Shown: piece after piece, positions 1-12,262 of the stretch
How the letters are laid out: every line of letters begins with the position of its first letter
Position numbering within the stretch: position 1 is the stretch's first letter
Made by a program: the position numbers and the translations under genes
Notes under the pieces: model-generated
Told to the model about the DNA's origin: nothing
Databases searched by the model: none
What the model saw: only the letters and a program-made list of their open reading frames with translations
NCBI GenBank assembly: GCA_958496175.1
Contig: OY292278.1
Coordinates: 32,054,001 to 32,118,000 of the forward strand
Length of the DNA: 64,000 bases
Direction of reading: 5' to 3'
Origin: Sisyra terminalis
Lineage: Eukaryota; Arthropoda; Insecta; Neuroptera; Sisyridae

Positions 1-194
1 TAAACGTAATAGTGGTTTTGTCCTATCTTATATGCGAAGCTTTTGTTTCTCTTATTATTCAGACTCATTAAAAAATAGTTTAATAAATATCAAATTTAAA
101 ATTTCAAGTCTTCATTGGTAAAAGAATCCACGAAATTCTTCACGCAAATCTGCTTCATTTTCTGAAATGAATAGAATGGTTTTTAAGCTGATAT

Positions 195-200
195 TTTATT
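195..200 (-). promoter_or_regulatory. Candidate polyadenylation signal of DCAF15
   Basis: On the minus strand AATAAA overlaps the proposed DCAF15 stop codon (196-198). If used, the 3' UTR would be only about 20 nt. An ATTAAA at about 79-84 is an alternative, and the true 3' end may lie beyond the window edge. Confidence 0.35.
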
Positions 201-3200
201 TAAAACAGACATAAATACCGTCTAAAACAATACTGATAAAATTTTCTTCGTCCTTTAAGCTAGTAAGAGACACATCTGAAATGATAATTATGATAGTTGT
301 TAATGAAATATTGAGCAGTTTTGAAAATATACTCACTCGAATCATGGATTAATACTCTCATAGGCCTGCAGTATGGCTTCTCGATTTGCGACACGTCAAT
401 GCAACTATTGCAGGTATTAGCAGACTTCAGTTCAGGTATTTCTGCTTCGTTAGACATTCCATGTACGCGGGACTCGTGTAACACGGGAGGACCTTTCTTA
501 TTCAAAATTACACAATGATTGCCACCAGGATGACCGGCACCCCATAAAAACATAAATCGTAAACTATAAACTCTTGACAGGCTTGGGGTTTGCCCACGTT
601 TAGAAGCACTAATTTCTATATAGGCAGAACATATCACATCTCCACTTAGTGGGCATACCTGCAAATAAACCAGACAACGACCAATAAATAATGCAAGGAG
701 GTTTTTATAAACTTACATCTAAAATTTCAATATCGTAATCAGTACAAAAGGCAAATTTAAGTCCGTGCTCACTACACAATCGTTTCGCCATACGATGGCA
801 AAATTGTTCGGCATCAAAGGTACGATGGATTATTGCAATTGTTGGGCCGACAACGTTGTTTGATACATGACTAGGCACAGCGTTAAGATGATGTTCTTCT
901 CCGCATAAACTCGTATGTACCAAAACAGGTAATTCAACTTGAATATCTATAGAAAAAAGTATGTAATTTCTTTTCAAAATACTTACTAAAATCGGAAAAC
1001 TTAACTAATACCCTGGTTTACGCTTATTTGCTGATTGAGCCGTTTGTTTTGTGAGTAAGTTAAGTCCATTTTAAGGACAATCCATATGGAAGCTTTTGTA
1101 TTTTTAACTAGGCCAAATTATGTTGAAATTTGAACTATTGAATTACCACAAATTATTGGTTTCATTAGTTTTTATCACAACAGTAATAACTAATTTGGTA
1201 GTTAAATTTATGTTTTCATGAGTGTAGTAAATGATTCATGCAGAAATGGACTTAGACCACTTTCAAAATAAACAATGATTTCATAGAAAATAAACTGGCT
1301 CAAGTCCCTTTTAGAAGCGTCAAATGTTGCAACGTAGCATTTTCTATTGTTTTTTTGTTAATTCAATTCTAATATGGTATAATTTTCTCTTCTGTAGCTA
1401 CATTTTCATTAAGGACCAATTCAGTCGTAAATTAAATTAAAAACAAAGCAACGTTGATTAGATTTGATTTTAAGAACAATGAAATTTTAAATTTTTATAA
1501 AAATCGTTCAATATAGAACTCAGCTTCATATGATGTGAACTAATTTAAGTAGTTTAACGTTCTTTTTATGTAAAATTTACCGTGAACCAAGATATTAGGG
1601 TACAATATAAGATACGTCCAATCTATGAAATTACTCCATTCCATTGAATGAGTAATAGTGATATATTCGAGTTTCAAAATTAGGATTTTTGAAACCATTA
1701 CAAATTTAAATTTTTCAAATGTTTATACAGCGGCCATAAATCGCTAGAAGATTGAAAAATAGCACCTCATTTCCATGAAATGGTTAAAATTTAGCCGATT
1801 TTACAGAATTAAACTATTGGGACGTTATATAAAAATTATTTAGTTACCATGTTCAGTTCCTGAGACCATCGAAGATGTGCTATCGAAGTCAACAGAACTA
1901 TAACGACGCACGACTTGTCCAATCCAATTCATCGGTTCTTTTTCCCGATTAATCATAGACTGCGCTAATTCATCGGCGATCAACAACCCATTCATGTGAC
2001 CCAATAAACTACTATTATTGCTTATAACATTATTAGCACCAGACGGAATTTTTTCCATACTCTTATTAACTAAATTATCAGAAAGCTCAACTTTTGGCAT
2101 TGTAATAACATTGTTGATTTGTCTTAGAACTATTTTGCATTCATTATCATCACTATCAATGTGACTTGGGCTATAGACATCATATTTTTTGTTGTTAGGT
2201 AAATCTCCACGTGGGCTTATTGAGGCTTTTCTACTCGTAGGAGACAAAGAAATCAGTCGATTGCACAAATGTCGCGAGTTACTTGGTGAAAATGGTCCGA
2301 TTCGAGAAGTCGGCGAAAGAATTGGAGATCTGGGTGAATTAATAACACCGGAGTTGCTTCGAGGACTTAAAAATGGTCCACGATCCGGAGACATATTGAG
2401 TCGGTTTGAGATATTTCGGTAGCCTGGACGACTTTTGCTGAAAAACCTACGTTCGTGCCGTAATTTATTAAAAGGAACAATATTCTCACAATTATCTTCA
2501 GAAAATGCATATTTCTTATCAGCTAACCGTTTCTTGCGGAATAGGCTTAGTTTTTCACATTTTTCTGTCTCGTCAGTGAATTCGTAGGCTTTTTCAGCAA
2601 TTTTTTCTATAGAAATTTTCTTTTCTTCCCGTTTATGAATAAGGATTTTCATTCGAGATGTTCCTGTGCTAGGTGTGGTTGAATCCAAGACGCTAGGATG
2701 AGTCCAGTAACTTCGTCCAGTGACGTGAAGAGGATCACAAGTAATATTCAACTCATGGAACGGTTTGGAACATTCACTACATTCAGTCTCAGAATCGCTC
2801 GTGTCCAAGTGGTTTATTGTTTCGAGCATATCGTGTTTCATACTAACACTTTCAGATATGTCCGACACGCAATCAGAAATAGCCTGGCTAGCAGGTGTCG
2901 GAGGATTAGTTGCATCTTCTATTATTACACTTCCAGTTTGGCTTGTTCCTGAATATTCTGGAATAGACCCTTCGTTATCTAAATCTGTAGACGTCGGAAT
3001 TGATCCGGAAACTCGAAATACTAAATCGTTGCTTTCTAAACTGGATGCTGGTGTCGGAGGGTTGGCAAACTCTGAATCATGGACTGAAGAGCCAGATAGG
3101 TCAGTGGACGGTATGTCTTCTTCGTTATTGTTGCAAGATATATTCAAAGCGTAAAGGAAATGCCCTGTGTTTAAAATTATATAATCTGGATAAGAGAGGC

Positions 3201-5830
3201 TTATTTTTGGGTTGAATCTTGGATATGGGGGTGTTACACTTAACATAGCATCTACGGTAACACCGTGCTTCAGGCACTGTGAGGTAGTTCGTGGTAGGAA
3301 TGCAGCATCTGGAAATAATTTCAAGATTTTTTTTTTACAAAATGAATCTTTACTTAAGAAAATACGAGTTTGTTAAGCCAAATACATTTATCTTATAATA
3401 TTTACAACTCATCTTAAAACTTGGAATCAATTACCCTAGCACTGCTAAAGCCAGAAAGTTATTTTATCATTTAGATAATTGATTTTTCAACATTACATTT
3501 AAATTTTTAAATATCAAGTGTACAAAAGGGGAAATGTGAGATGATCTTTTCAAATACTTCTTGGGAAACTATATTCAAATAAAAAGATGAGATTGTAAAA
3601 TGATTTTTTATTATGCATACACAAAATAAAAAAAGTTGAATGTATTATAATTAAGAGTACTTGGGTTTGACTTGGGTACGCCGGAATTAAATAAAATCAA
3701 TAAACACAATGTTTCGATGGTAATTCTAACTATTCTAGATATTTTTGGTCATAGACACCGGCACAATTGAGCAAGTAAGTGACTTGTAGCTTTTTTCCTG
3801 GAAATCCGAACCTTACCTTACCGAAAATTAACCTTGCTGGAGGTATTGACCTTCACAGTTTCATATGCGTATTTTATTTACCGAACCGTTCTTATTTAGA
3901 AAAATTAAATATGATTTTTTCAAATTGAAAACATGGGTCATATGAATCGGGGATGTGTCAGGACTTTCGCTAAACCCGCGAGACTAACTCATCGAACCCC
4001 TGGGGTTCAATTGAACCCAGGTTAAGAACTGGTGTATTAGAGCCTTTGCAACAGAGGTTTTTATTCGTACTCATTTTTGAATAGTTACATTGGCACAGGT
4101 ATACTTTAGGCTGGTAGCATTCTATTCTCTATTTTGCTTTTAATTCAAGTGGTGAAAAAATTGACCGTAATAAATTTAGCACTAATGAATTCGATTTCTT
4201 CACGAATTAAAATAAAACAAATAAGAGAATGAGACGTTGCCAGATGGCATCGATCTAAAGTATACCTGTACCGTTAGATTAATTAAGAATTTGAAAGTTC
4301 TCATATCGGATCTGATATTGAGTATTCGGATGCATCAGTTCATGCCTTGAATTCGAATACATGTATTCGATTCTACACAATACTTCTGCCTAGTCTAAGG
4401 TGGCGGCGTTTTTTTTTTTAAAGGAAATATCAAAAATGACCAAAGAAATGTTGTATCATGCTTAAGTTGCTCTAATTGTTTTTATTTTATTCCTGCCATT
4501 ATCTTAAACCAAAGATGGCCGAATTTCATAATGATATCCGCAAAATATTTATAAAACAATTTTTAATACTTTGTTCTAAACAGATATTGAAATACTTTAT
4601 ATATTTTTTTAATTGTTATTTACTGTCCCTATATAACTGACTACTATGGTCTTTAGCGACTCTAGTGTTAATAGAAATCCGTATTCGAGAAATATCAAAA
4701 ATTTGTTCGAATCAAAGATTGAACTTAGCATCTACCGGTTTTGGAGCGGTCATCTTGACCACTCAGCAACCAGTAAGCTGAAATACTATAAAGTAGACAA
4801 ATTAAAAAAATTACAGTTAAAATATACCATTCGTAGTTATTAAAACATTACAAAGTTAGGCCATGTTTGCTTTAAACCGTTTTAAATATTTGTACCAAAT
4901 CTTACCATTTAAAGTTAAAAAATTTTCAGAGTGACAGTCTTTACATCTCTGAATTGAAGGCAGCGTGACTATGGTAAGATACGCTTCAGTTCGATTGTTG
5001 AGACTGAAATAAGACAAAATACTAAGGCAAGAATTTCAAAGTTATTGAAGAATTAATACCAAGTTCCATATATAACTAGGCGATCCATATCCATGGGCCA
5101 CTGGCAAATCGTTACATCTAAAACTTCCATTGTTTTCAAGTGTCGAAACAGTCGATGCTCAGCGACTATTTTCGCTGGTTTCTTAGGTACAAAATTCCAA
5201 ATATGCAACGTATATCCATTGATTAAAAAAATAAGCCCTGGACCCATATCCTCGGTAATACTATAACTTAACAAAAACCTGCCGCATTGTGTGAATCCCA
5301 TAAAAATATGGCCTCTAAAATAAGTTCAGTAAATTAACAAAAAAAAAAAATAATAAAATAGAGAAAATATGTATTTATTACATTAGGTCATCAGGCGAGT
5401 CAACTACTTCCGACAAACTAAACCAATTTCTTTCAGGAATCGAAGGATAAATTTTTTCAGTCTTGGCTCGAGAATGTTTGGCAAATCTGCCATTTAACTA
5501 GGAGGAAAGAAAATATATTGTAACACCAGTCAATTGTTTTTGAAATTCAAAAATGAATAGCTTTGTTTAAATACTTACTTCCCGGTTAAATAAATTTTTA
5601 AGTAGGTTTGAGTGAGGTTGATTGGAGGCTGTCGATGGTTCTTCAGGATCATCGAGAGTTTCATTTAAGTCACTTGTGCTAGAAGACACACTGTTCCCGA
5701 GGGTTGCGATTGATTGTTCATTATCGGATGTATCGGAACTTGTGTCTGTTTCTTGTATTCGATGAAGTTTCGGACGAACATTTCTAATCATCTTTAAAGT
5801 TCTTTTTAAAGAGCTTAGCACGCATACCAT
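196..5830 (-). CDS. DCAF15: DCAF15, DDB1- and CUL4-associated factor 15 (8 exons)
   Basis: Substrate receptor of the CUL4-DDB1 E3 ubiquitin ligase; the human protein is the target of aryl-sulfonamide degraders that recruit RBM39. Exons in transcript order: 5579-5830, 5382-5497, 5060-5314, 4906-5003, 1848-3308, 717-946, 337-658, 196-221; every junction is GT-AG and all phases agree, giving 919 aa. Family hallmarks: GHIFMGFTQCGRFLLSYS (about residue 123), SQCLKHG (about 250), a C-terminal domain with FCTDYDIEILDVCPL (about 795-810), then SNEAE and VLIHDS near the end. Human DCAF15 is about 600 aa; the extra length is a Ser/Pro-rich low-complexity centre in the 1461-nt exon. The start ATG at 5830 follows two in-frame stops. 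The 98-nt and 26-nt exons were found by phase and homology. Rfx lies divergently upstream. Identity is very secure; the last 8 residues depend on the terminal exon call. Confidence 0.93.
1297..1480 (+). repeat. MITE fragment, GGCTCAAGTCCC family (in DCAF15 intron 5)
   Basis: Begins GGCTCAAGTCCCTTTTAG and continues with a subterminal GCAACGT..GCATTTTCTA stretch shared with copies at 17527-17750 and 54014-54240. The distal inverted repeat is degraded. It is non-coding. Confidence 0.6.
3945..4034 (-). mobile_element. Terminal fragment of a hAT-type DNA transposon (in DCAF15 intron 4)
   Basis: Read on the minus strand, the end is CAGTTCTTAACCTGGGTTC, then a palindromic GGGTTCAATTGAACCC core and GTTCGATGAGTTAGTCTCGC. 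This style of terminus is common in animal hAT elements. A shorter related piece lies at 11728-11775. Class is inferred from the end sequence only; no transposase is visible. Confidence 0.5.
4604..4776 (-). repeat. tRNA-derived SINE, full-length copy (DCAF15 intron 4)
   Basis: On the minus strand the head reads TGGTTGCTGAGTGGTCAAG (A-box-like), followed by a degraded B-box, a body with GACTCTAGTG on the plus strand, and an A-rich tail (poly-T at 4602-4610 on the plus strand). Same family as 12104-12262, 22231-22402, 27233-27338, 32231-32294, 46431-46611 and 59074-59242. Confidence 0.75.
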
Positions 5831-8019
5831 TCATCACACCGATCACAACAAGCCGCAGACATTAGCCGATAAAACAGATGGCTGCGATATTTAAAACTAA
5901 TTATTAAAAACAATATATCTTTTATTTTAAACAAATACAGGTTGATATACCCTTCTTAAGATAGAAAAAAAATTGAATTACCTTTTCTGCCGTAGTAATA
6001 CATATGATAAAAAAGGAACGTCAAAGATTTCCAAGTGTTTGGTAGAAATTCTTTGCTTATTGTAGTCTTATAAAATTATTAATTAATAACAGTTATATTG
6101 ATGTAAGAATAAGAAAAAACATGAATTGATAAGATTAAAAATGAACATTAATGTGTTTTTATTACTTTTGAGTACTTCTTTTAATTTTGAAATATTGTTT
6201 AAAGTCTAGAATTCTTGAGCCTACTTTGTTTTGTTTTTGAAGCTTTTGAAGTTTTGAATGTTTTTGCGCCTGGACGTGCTGCCACCTAGTTAAAGTTTAC
6301 AGCGACACCGAAGTGGAGTGTGCTGCTGATAAAGTGTATCCAAATGTCACTAATCAATAAAAATACATAGATGGCAAATTACATATGTATAAATTGTATA
6401 TGTACAGACACATACACACATGTTCGGTAAAAATAATCCGACATTAATTTTCAGTCGGATTTAGTTTTCCATAGAAAATAGACATTTGAAAAATACTACT
6501 TTAGTGAAAGATCGAAGTTGGCTGTGCACAAAGGCCGCATATCTAAGGGTTGATCGGTGTATCAAGTAAAACATTACATCAATTGCATTCCCCAAAACAA
6601 AGGGGTTGGAAAATCGTAAAATTGTCTTGACACTCGATTTGGAAAAGTGAGTGAGCGACACACGACGACGACTTGTAGGGCTAAAAAGGAAACGTTCTGC
6701 ACTGGTTTCCATTGACGACCCGCGTATCCTAGGTGACGGCTAGGATAGCAACCATTCAACAACATAGGTAAAATGTTGGAAAAAATTTAGAAAATAGAGT
6801 AATAGAAAGAATCTATCTTTGCATTTTTTTGAATAAATTCGCTTCCTTATTCGTTCCTCGTTATTCACAGAAAAAATCGATCCATTTCCAAGAAAAGCTT
6901 CCATATTTACTATCCAAATTCGTTCTTATCCTCAACTACCAGCCTTTTTTTCTCGTTACAATAAAATAAATCCTTCCAGAAATGTAGTGCTTACTCCTTA
7001 TACATTTCATTACTTTAATTACTTTCAAAGCTAATTTAAATTATTTACTTTCAACTTGTTTCCCTCGCTTGGAATTTCTCTTTGATCAAAATTTGTCCTT
7101 CTATACTCAGACTTATTAGCACAACAAATTAAAGTATTTTTTTTCTTCAACTTTTAGCTTTGCTTCAAGTTTGATACATCTTGTTCGTCGTTAGAATTAA
7201 ATCGGCTGTTAAATGGCATCTTTTTTTACCACCAATCGAAGAGTTTGGATCTAAACGAGATAGAAAAAAGCCTAAATATTTATTTCAGACGAAAAAATTT
7301 TTATTTTAAGTAAGTCAAACCTAATTTATAAGTACGATAAATTATTTTTATCCGCAATATAATAAGCAAAAGTATGTATTGTTTTTTGTGTATCAACGCT
7401 TAGGCAACACAATTAACACGTCCTAATTGAAATAGCATACTTTACATAGAAATTCAATTTTCTATATATATTGTATTTCACAATAAATTTACAATAATTT
7501 ATAGGCCATAACATCAGAAAAGTAATAAAATAGTAATACAATTTTAAATAAGCGTACAAATTTAATAAAACTGCGTGTCATTGTTTTTTTTTTATTGTAG
7601 TTTTATATGAAATATTTCAATGCATTCGTTCTTGTATAGATCACTATTTATCATTACAAGTCAGCAAAAGGCATTGAAGCCACGTGTTTCAATCCCTTTT
7701 TTATATAAAATATTATTTATGAAATTATAAACAAGCCTTAGACCATTAGACATATTGAAATAAGAATTGCAAATTATTTGAAACTGATTGCTTTGCTCAC
7801 CGAAGTTTAGAAGATCTCACTTATAGTATTTCTTTTTAATTATATCTCATAAACTTATTATCAATTTACCCATGTTTTAAATTCGTTACAATGACAACTG
7901 GGGATAACTAGGATGACTTTGGTTGTACCTCAAAACTGCAGCTTTAGGGCTAATTATGTTTTATGGTTTCCTGTTTCACTTATTTAAGGCCTTACTAACA
8001 ACTAAGCCGATTGAGCTTA
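5831..8019. other. Intergenic, upstream of DCAF15; no gene seen
   Basis: AT-rich with no recognisable gene. The part nearest DCAF15 should contain its promoter and 5' UTR, but I see no decisive element. A perfect 8-bp inverted repeat (TATCCTAG, 7-nt spacer, CTAGGATA) lies at 6725-6747, next to an AGCAAC half-site. The short ORFs here look like chance. Confidence 0.5.
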
Positions 8020-8303
8020 TGTAATTCTCTTAATGTTAAATAATATTCTGAGATTTTCTAAAAATCACAGTTTTTAATTACAATCAAAATTAATTCACAA
8101 CACTTGTGAACGTTAAAACTAATTCAAGTGAATTTGGTTTAGTTTTCTGAAAAAGAGCAGTTTCAACTTTGATTTTATTTATAGCACTAGAAAATTCAGT
8201 ATTTAAGTAGATTTTGTTCTTTTTTTACGCAAACTTTTTCCTCCTGCAGGCTCTGGATACAATATAAATGCGTTCAAAAACATTTGACATACTATATCAG
8301 TCC
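8020..8303 (+). repeat. Dispersed repeat, reverse complement of 22590-22880
   Basis: Shared blocks include ACGCAAACTTTTTCCTCC and TTTGACATACTATAT, as well as matching AT-rich text before them. It ends abruptly at the start of the hAT-like MITE at 8304, as if the MITE had inserted at its edge. Class unknown. Confidence 0.6.
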
Positions 8304-8888
8304 TAGAGCTGCCAGAAAAAAGTATCTTAGTTACTTTCAAGTATCTAAGTTACTTTAAAGAATCTAAGATACTGTAACTTATTTTCTTTATATTTTGCCA
8401 CAAATTACCTAGTATTTTAGATACGTTTTAAAAAGAACTGTATCTCGTAACTTAAAAAGAATCTTAGATACCGGAAAATAACTTAGGCATTGAGATACCG
8501 AGAGATTAGGTGCAGAATTTTATTTCGTTTTGTTCTATAAGATTTAATTTACACTTCTTATATTAATTTTTTATTGTTTTTAAAGTTTGTTCTCTTTACG
8601 GAGCTTAGCAATTCATACTTTACTTTTTCCTATGTTAGTAAAGATAAGAAATATATTATATGATTACTTAAGAATTTTACCTTATATGTTACAAAATTTA
8701 GTACATACATGTACAATATACAAAATAACTAAAAGAGTAACTTTTTAAGTATGTATCTTAACTTACGATAAGTATTTAATTTCCTTTTTTTAATAGTAAC
8801 TAAATACCCAAAGTAACTTCAGATACTTTTTGAAAAAGTAACTTATCTAGTATCTAGATACTTCTTCAAAATATATTTGTCAGTTCTG
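8304..8888 (+). mobile_element. hAT-like MITE (AGAGCTGCCAG family)
   Basis: Left end tAGAGCTGCCAG; right end, reverse-complemented, CAGAACTGACA. This CAGNGNTG form is typical of hAT terminal repeats. The interior is dense in GTATCTAAGTTACTTT-type subterminal motifs and ends with a palindromic GTATCTAGATAC. Sister copies are at 43370-44420 and 57397-58888. No coding potential and no clear 8-bp target duplication remain. Confidence 0.7.
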
Positions 8889-9446
8889 CTTATGTTTCTA
8901 TTCAGCTATAGTGCTGCTTTCCAACAAGACGTTGGAAGCATTTTTATCTTCTATTTGGCAATACCGACATCTTGGAGTATCTATATTCTACAGATACTCC
9001 AATGGTTTGCAGGTGCTGGTGCTTCTTCAGTCCGTAAGCTAACAGATTTCAGTCGTTAGATTTAGAGCGGTTTTCCCCTCATCATTTTAAGTAATTTTTA
9101 AATTGCTTTTATTTATGGGGTTTCTCAAATACATGGGTTAATTGGTATTTCACGCAGGGGCTTACACACTGACGAATGAGCTTATATATTGAACACTAAA
9201 ATCATCTAACTGTTTCATTTTCAATCAATTTTAACAATAATTACTTTAACAAAAATAACTAATTTTTGATAATGAACTACTAAGTAGACCAGTGCTAAAC
9301 GACATACACAATTTTGCATATTTCAGTAACTTTAGTTACTTCGGAATTACATCAATAATTAATTTCATAGTACGTAAAAGTATTCAATATGTACGAGTAT
9401 GTATGTCGGCAAAGACAGTGAACAAAGAATATAAATAGATACGTAT

Positions 9447-9600
9447 GAGTGAAAACCAAATATAATAATCATTGTCTCAAATTTGAACTAACTAACAGAT
9501 GTCATTTATTTAACTATCATTTCGATTTTATTCAATTATCAATTTTGCCATTTGTCATTTTTTGTGTCTGTTAGCTGTGATTATTTCACGGGTAGCTACT
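9447..9600 (+). repeat. Dispersed 150-bp repeat (GTGAAAACCAAATATAATAA type)
   Basis: Same sequence as 17873-18015 and, reverse-complemented, 56413-56555. Shared blocks are GTGAAAAC-AAATATAATAATCATTG, TCAAATTTGAACTAA and ATTTCACG-GTAG. The ends are not clear inverted repeats; class unknown. Confidence 0.6.
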
Positions 9601-9756
9601 TGTTTATATATTCCGCTCAATCATTTGTGTACAAAAACATACGTACTGATAGTGACAAAATTTTTCTTGATTTATGGATTTGTATACCTTTTCCTTCCCT
9701 CTCTCCTATTCTAAGAAATATATTTATTTTTTTTTCAATTTATCACAGTCCATTAG

Positions 9757-10168
9757 TGTGTATACAATATATAGGATATATTGCGGTCCAATTTATGTAG
9801 TAAGATTTAATATAATAATATATAAAAATCATACCATAAACATAAAATTTGATCAGAAGTTCAAACAAAAATATTCGTGACGTATTGCCCAGATACGTAT
9901 TTCGATTGCCAAGCAATCTTCCTCAGTGGCCATCAAGTAGTTTGGATCACTCCGCAACTGCTTTGTGATAATGCTTGGCAATCGAAATACGTATCTGGGC
10001 AATACGTCACGAATATTTTTGTTTGAACTTCTGATCAAATTTTATGTTTATGGTATGATTTTTATATATTATTATATTAAATCATACTACATAAATTGGA
10101 CCGCAATATATCCTATATATTGTATACACAGTATAACTGTTCAAAGTCAGCGAAAAAAACTTTTATTG
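9757..10168. mobile_element. Foldback element with ~165-bp arms
   Basis: Left arm from 9757 (TGTGTATACAATATATAGG) is repeated almost perfectly in inverse in the right arm ending near 10132, around a central spacer near 9930-9970. The right side carries about 36 further bases, CGCTGACTTTGAACAG in reverse. The 12-bp direct repeat ACAGTCCATTAG flanks the whole unit (9745-9756 and 10169-10180) and is probably a target duplication. Related to 25924-26320. Confidence 0.75.
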
Positions 10169-12103
10169 ACAGTCCATTAGAAAAAATTCTTGTTTTTTTT
10201 TTTGGATATTTGATTAATTAATAAATTATTTCAATGATTCAGTAATATTTTGCCAACAATCGAATCTTAATCGATAAACTTCTTTTAAATAAAGTTAAAG
10301 CTGCATTTTAGTGTGGTATTGATTGACCGAGGTTCTTAAAAATTAAGTATTTGAAATAAAAAATTCTCGCTTAATTGAGGTACGATTCAATGTTTAAAAC
10401 GGTGCACGTTAATAAGGCAGTTATTTCAAAATTACTACTTAATTTATTAGTTACAAATAATAATGAAGGTGGGCTTTTTTGCAATGTTACGGCTTATTTT
10501 AGTGATAAAGAGAAGAAAGTTGTAAAAATGCCGTAAGTAATATTCCAGAAAATAACAGTTAGTTGAATAAAAATACTTAGACAAACCATATCAACTCTTT
10601 TAAAGATACAATTTGGGTAAATATTTCCAGGAAAAAAATATTGTCTTTATGTCGTACATTAGTAATAATAAGTAGGATTACTTTTTAGTTATTTATTGTT
10701 GACTTATAACTGTTCAGGTCTTTGGCGATTCCTAGGTTTTATTATTTATAATTTTGAAAATAAAATGATTCTAATTGCGGATTTGAATCCCAGTGAAATG
10801 GCGTATAAATTATTGCATTATTGCATAAAAATGCCATTGTATTGTTATAATGGCCAAAGAACAATCAGTATATCAATATATCAATATATTTTGTATACCT
10901 GCCTACATTTGTGTACGCTTGTATTATAGATACCCGTTTCTAAAACTATATGTTAGTGGGTTTTTTTGGAAATATTATTTTTCTAATTGGTTTCAGCTCT
11001 GAAGTCTAAATGAATCAAGATATCTACTCAGAACTTTCCGCATTCTTTGAAAAATAAATTATTTTTTTTAGTGAATATATGATAATTTTTACTTTGAATA
11101 ATTGATAACTAAAAATGACACAAAAAGCATTTTTTTTGTTTTTTGAAAATGTATTCTTTTAGGGTTGAATTATTTTTGGTATTTTAAGATATATCTACCA
11201 GACCTCTGCCAATATAAAACTGTACTCTAAAGGCTGGTGTGTTCGTTTATGGGTAAATAGAACATATCCTTAAAAAACTATTTAATAGATAAAAGTTTAT
11301 TTGTTATATATATCCTACACATTTATCTTAAGGTATTTATTTACTTTTTGCACATTTATTTACTCTTAGGTAACAATGCGCATATTATCTTCATCATCCG
11401 ATAAGATTTTATCTAGAAGATAAATGCCACTATCTAGATGTGATAATACTGACCCTAAGAGATATTATTTTTATTTCAAACCTTTGAAGATGCTTGGGGA
11501 AGATGCTATGGGCAGCTAGAAAAAAACACAAAATTTTTGGACTTATATTTAGCTCTTCTCATTGATATATGTTGCACCTATGGTATTTTTTTTACAAAAT
11601 AATATTTATTTTGTATGTTTTAGTTCACAAATTTTTTTTTTTCGTAAATAAATAGAGGACTTCCGAAAAAAAAACATTTTTTTACCGTTTCAATATCTCT
11701 CAAATCTAGTGGGGCCTACGTTGGTTTAAATCGAATCCTGGTGAGTCAGTCTCGCGGGTTCGGTAGTTTTATTCTTTTTGTGCACCTATGTAGAAAGGTA
11801 GTAATTTTTACTTTGAATTGAAAAAGAATCATTTTATTTTTCCAATTAAGAAGGGCCCGATGAATAGGCAAATGAAACTAATGCATATTAAAATAACTTC
11901 AACAAGGTTAACAAGCTTTAATCCTATGATAGTTTGGTTAGTCAGTAGCTGATTAATTGTGAGTTTGTGTTACGGTGTTTTGATACAATGTAAAACAAAT
12001 TACTCCTATTAGTTTTTGGATCTTGGAATGACGAAATGTGCTATTTTTGGTTAAAGCAGGGGTCAGCTACCTGTACGAGTTGCATTAGAAGAATCATACT
12101 TGT
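10169..12103. other. Intergenic; repeat fragments only
   Basis: AT-rich, no gene. A piece resembling the SINE 3' part lies at about 10690-10740 (minus). A hAT end fragment at 11728-11775 shares GTGAGTCAGTCTCGCGGG with the one at 3945-4034. Confidence 0.45.
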
Positions 12104-12262
12104 CGTTCTTTTTGTCGTTTTAGAAAACCGAGGTTTTTAGCAACTCTAGGATTGATAAAAACCGTAAAGCGAGATATATTGAAAATTTGCCCGATACGAA
12201 GATCGAAAGTAGCACCTATCAGTTTTGTAGCGGCCACCTTGACCACTCGGTCACCTGTAGGC
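12104..12262 (-). repeat. tRNA-derived SINE copy
   Basis: Minus-strand head GTGACCGAGTGGTCAAGG (A-box), then the CTACAAAACTGATAGGTG segment and the common body. The distal tail has diverged. Confidence 0.7.

Noticed and set aside
1848..3308. A separate 494-aa gene at 1840-3324
   Set aside because: It is one exon of DCAF15: both ends have splice sites in matching phase, and its first residues (SQCLKHG..) continue the DCAF15 N-terminal domain.
9900..9926. A complete hammerhead ribozyme
   Set aside because: Core strands and stem II are present, but stems I and III and a properly placed cleavage triplet could not be drawn; kept only as a motif finding.
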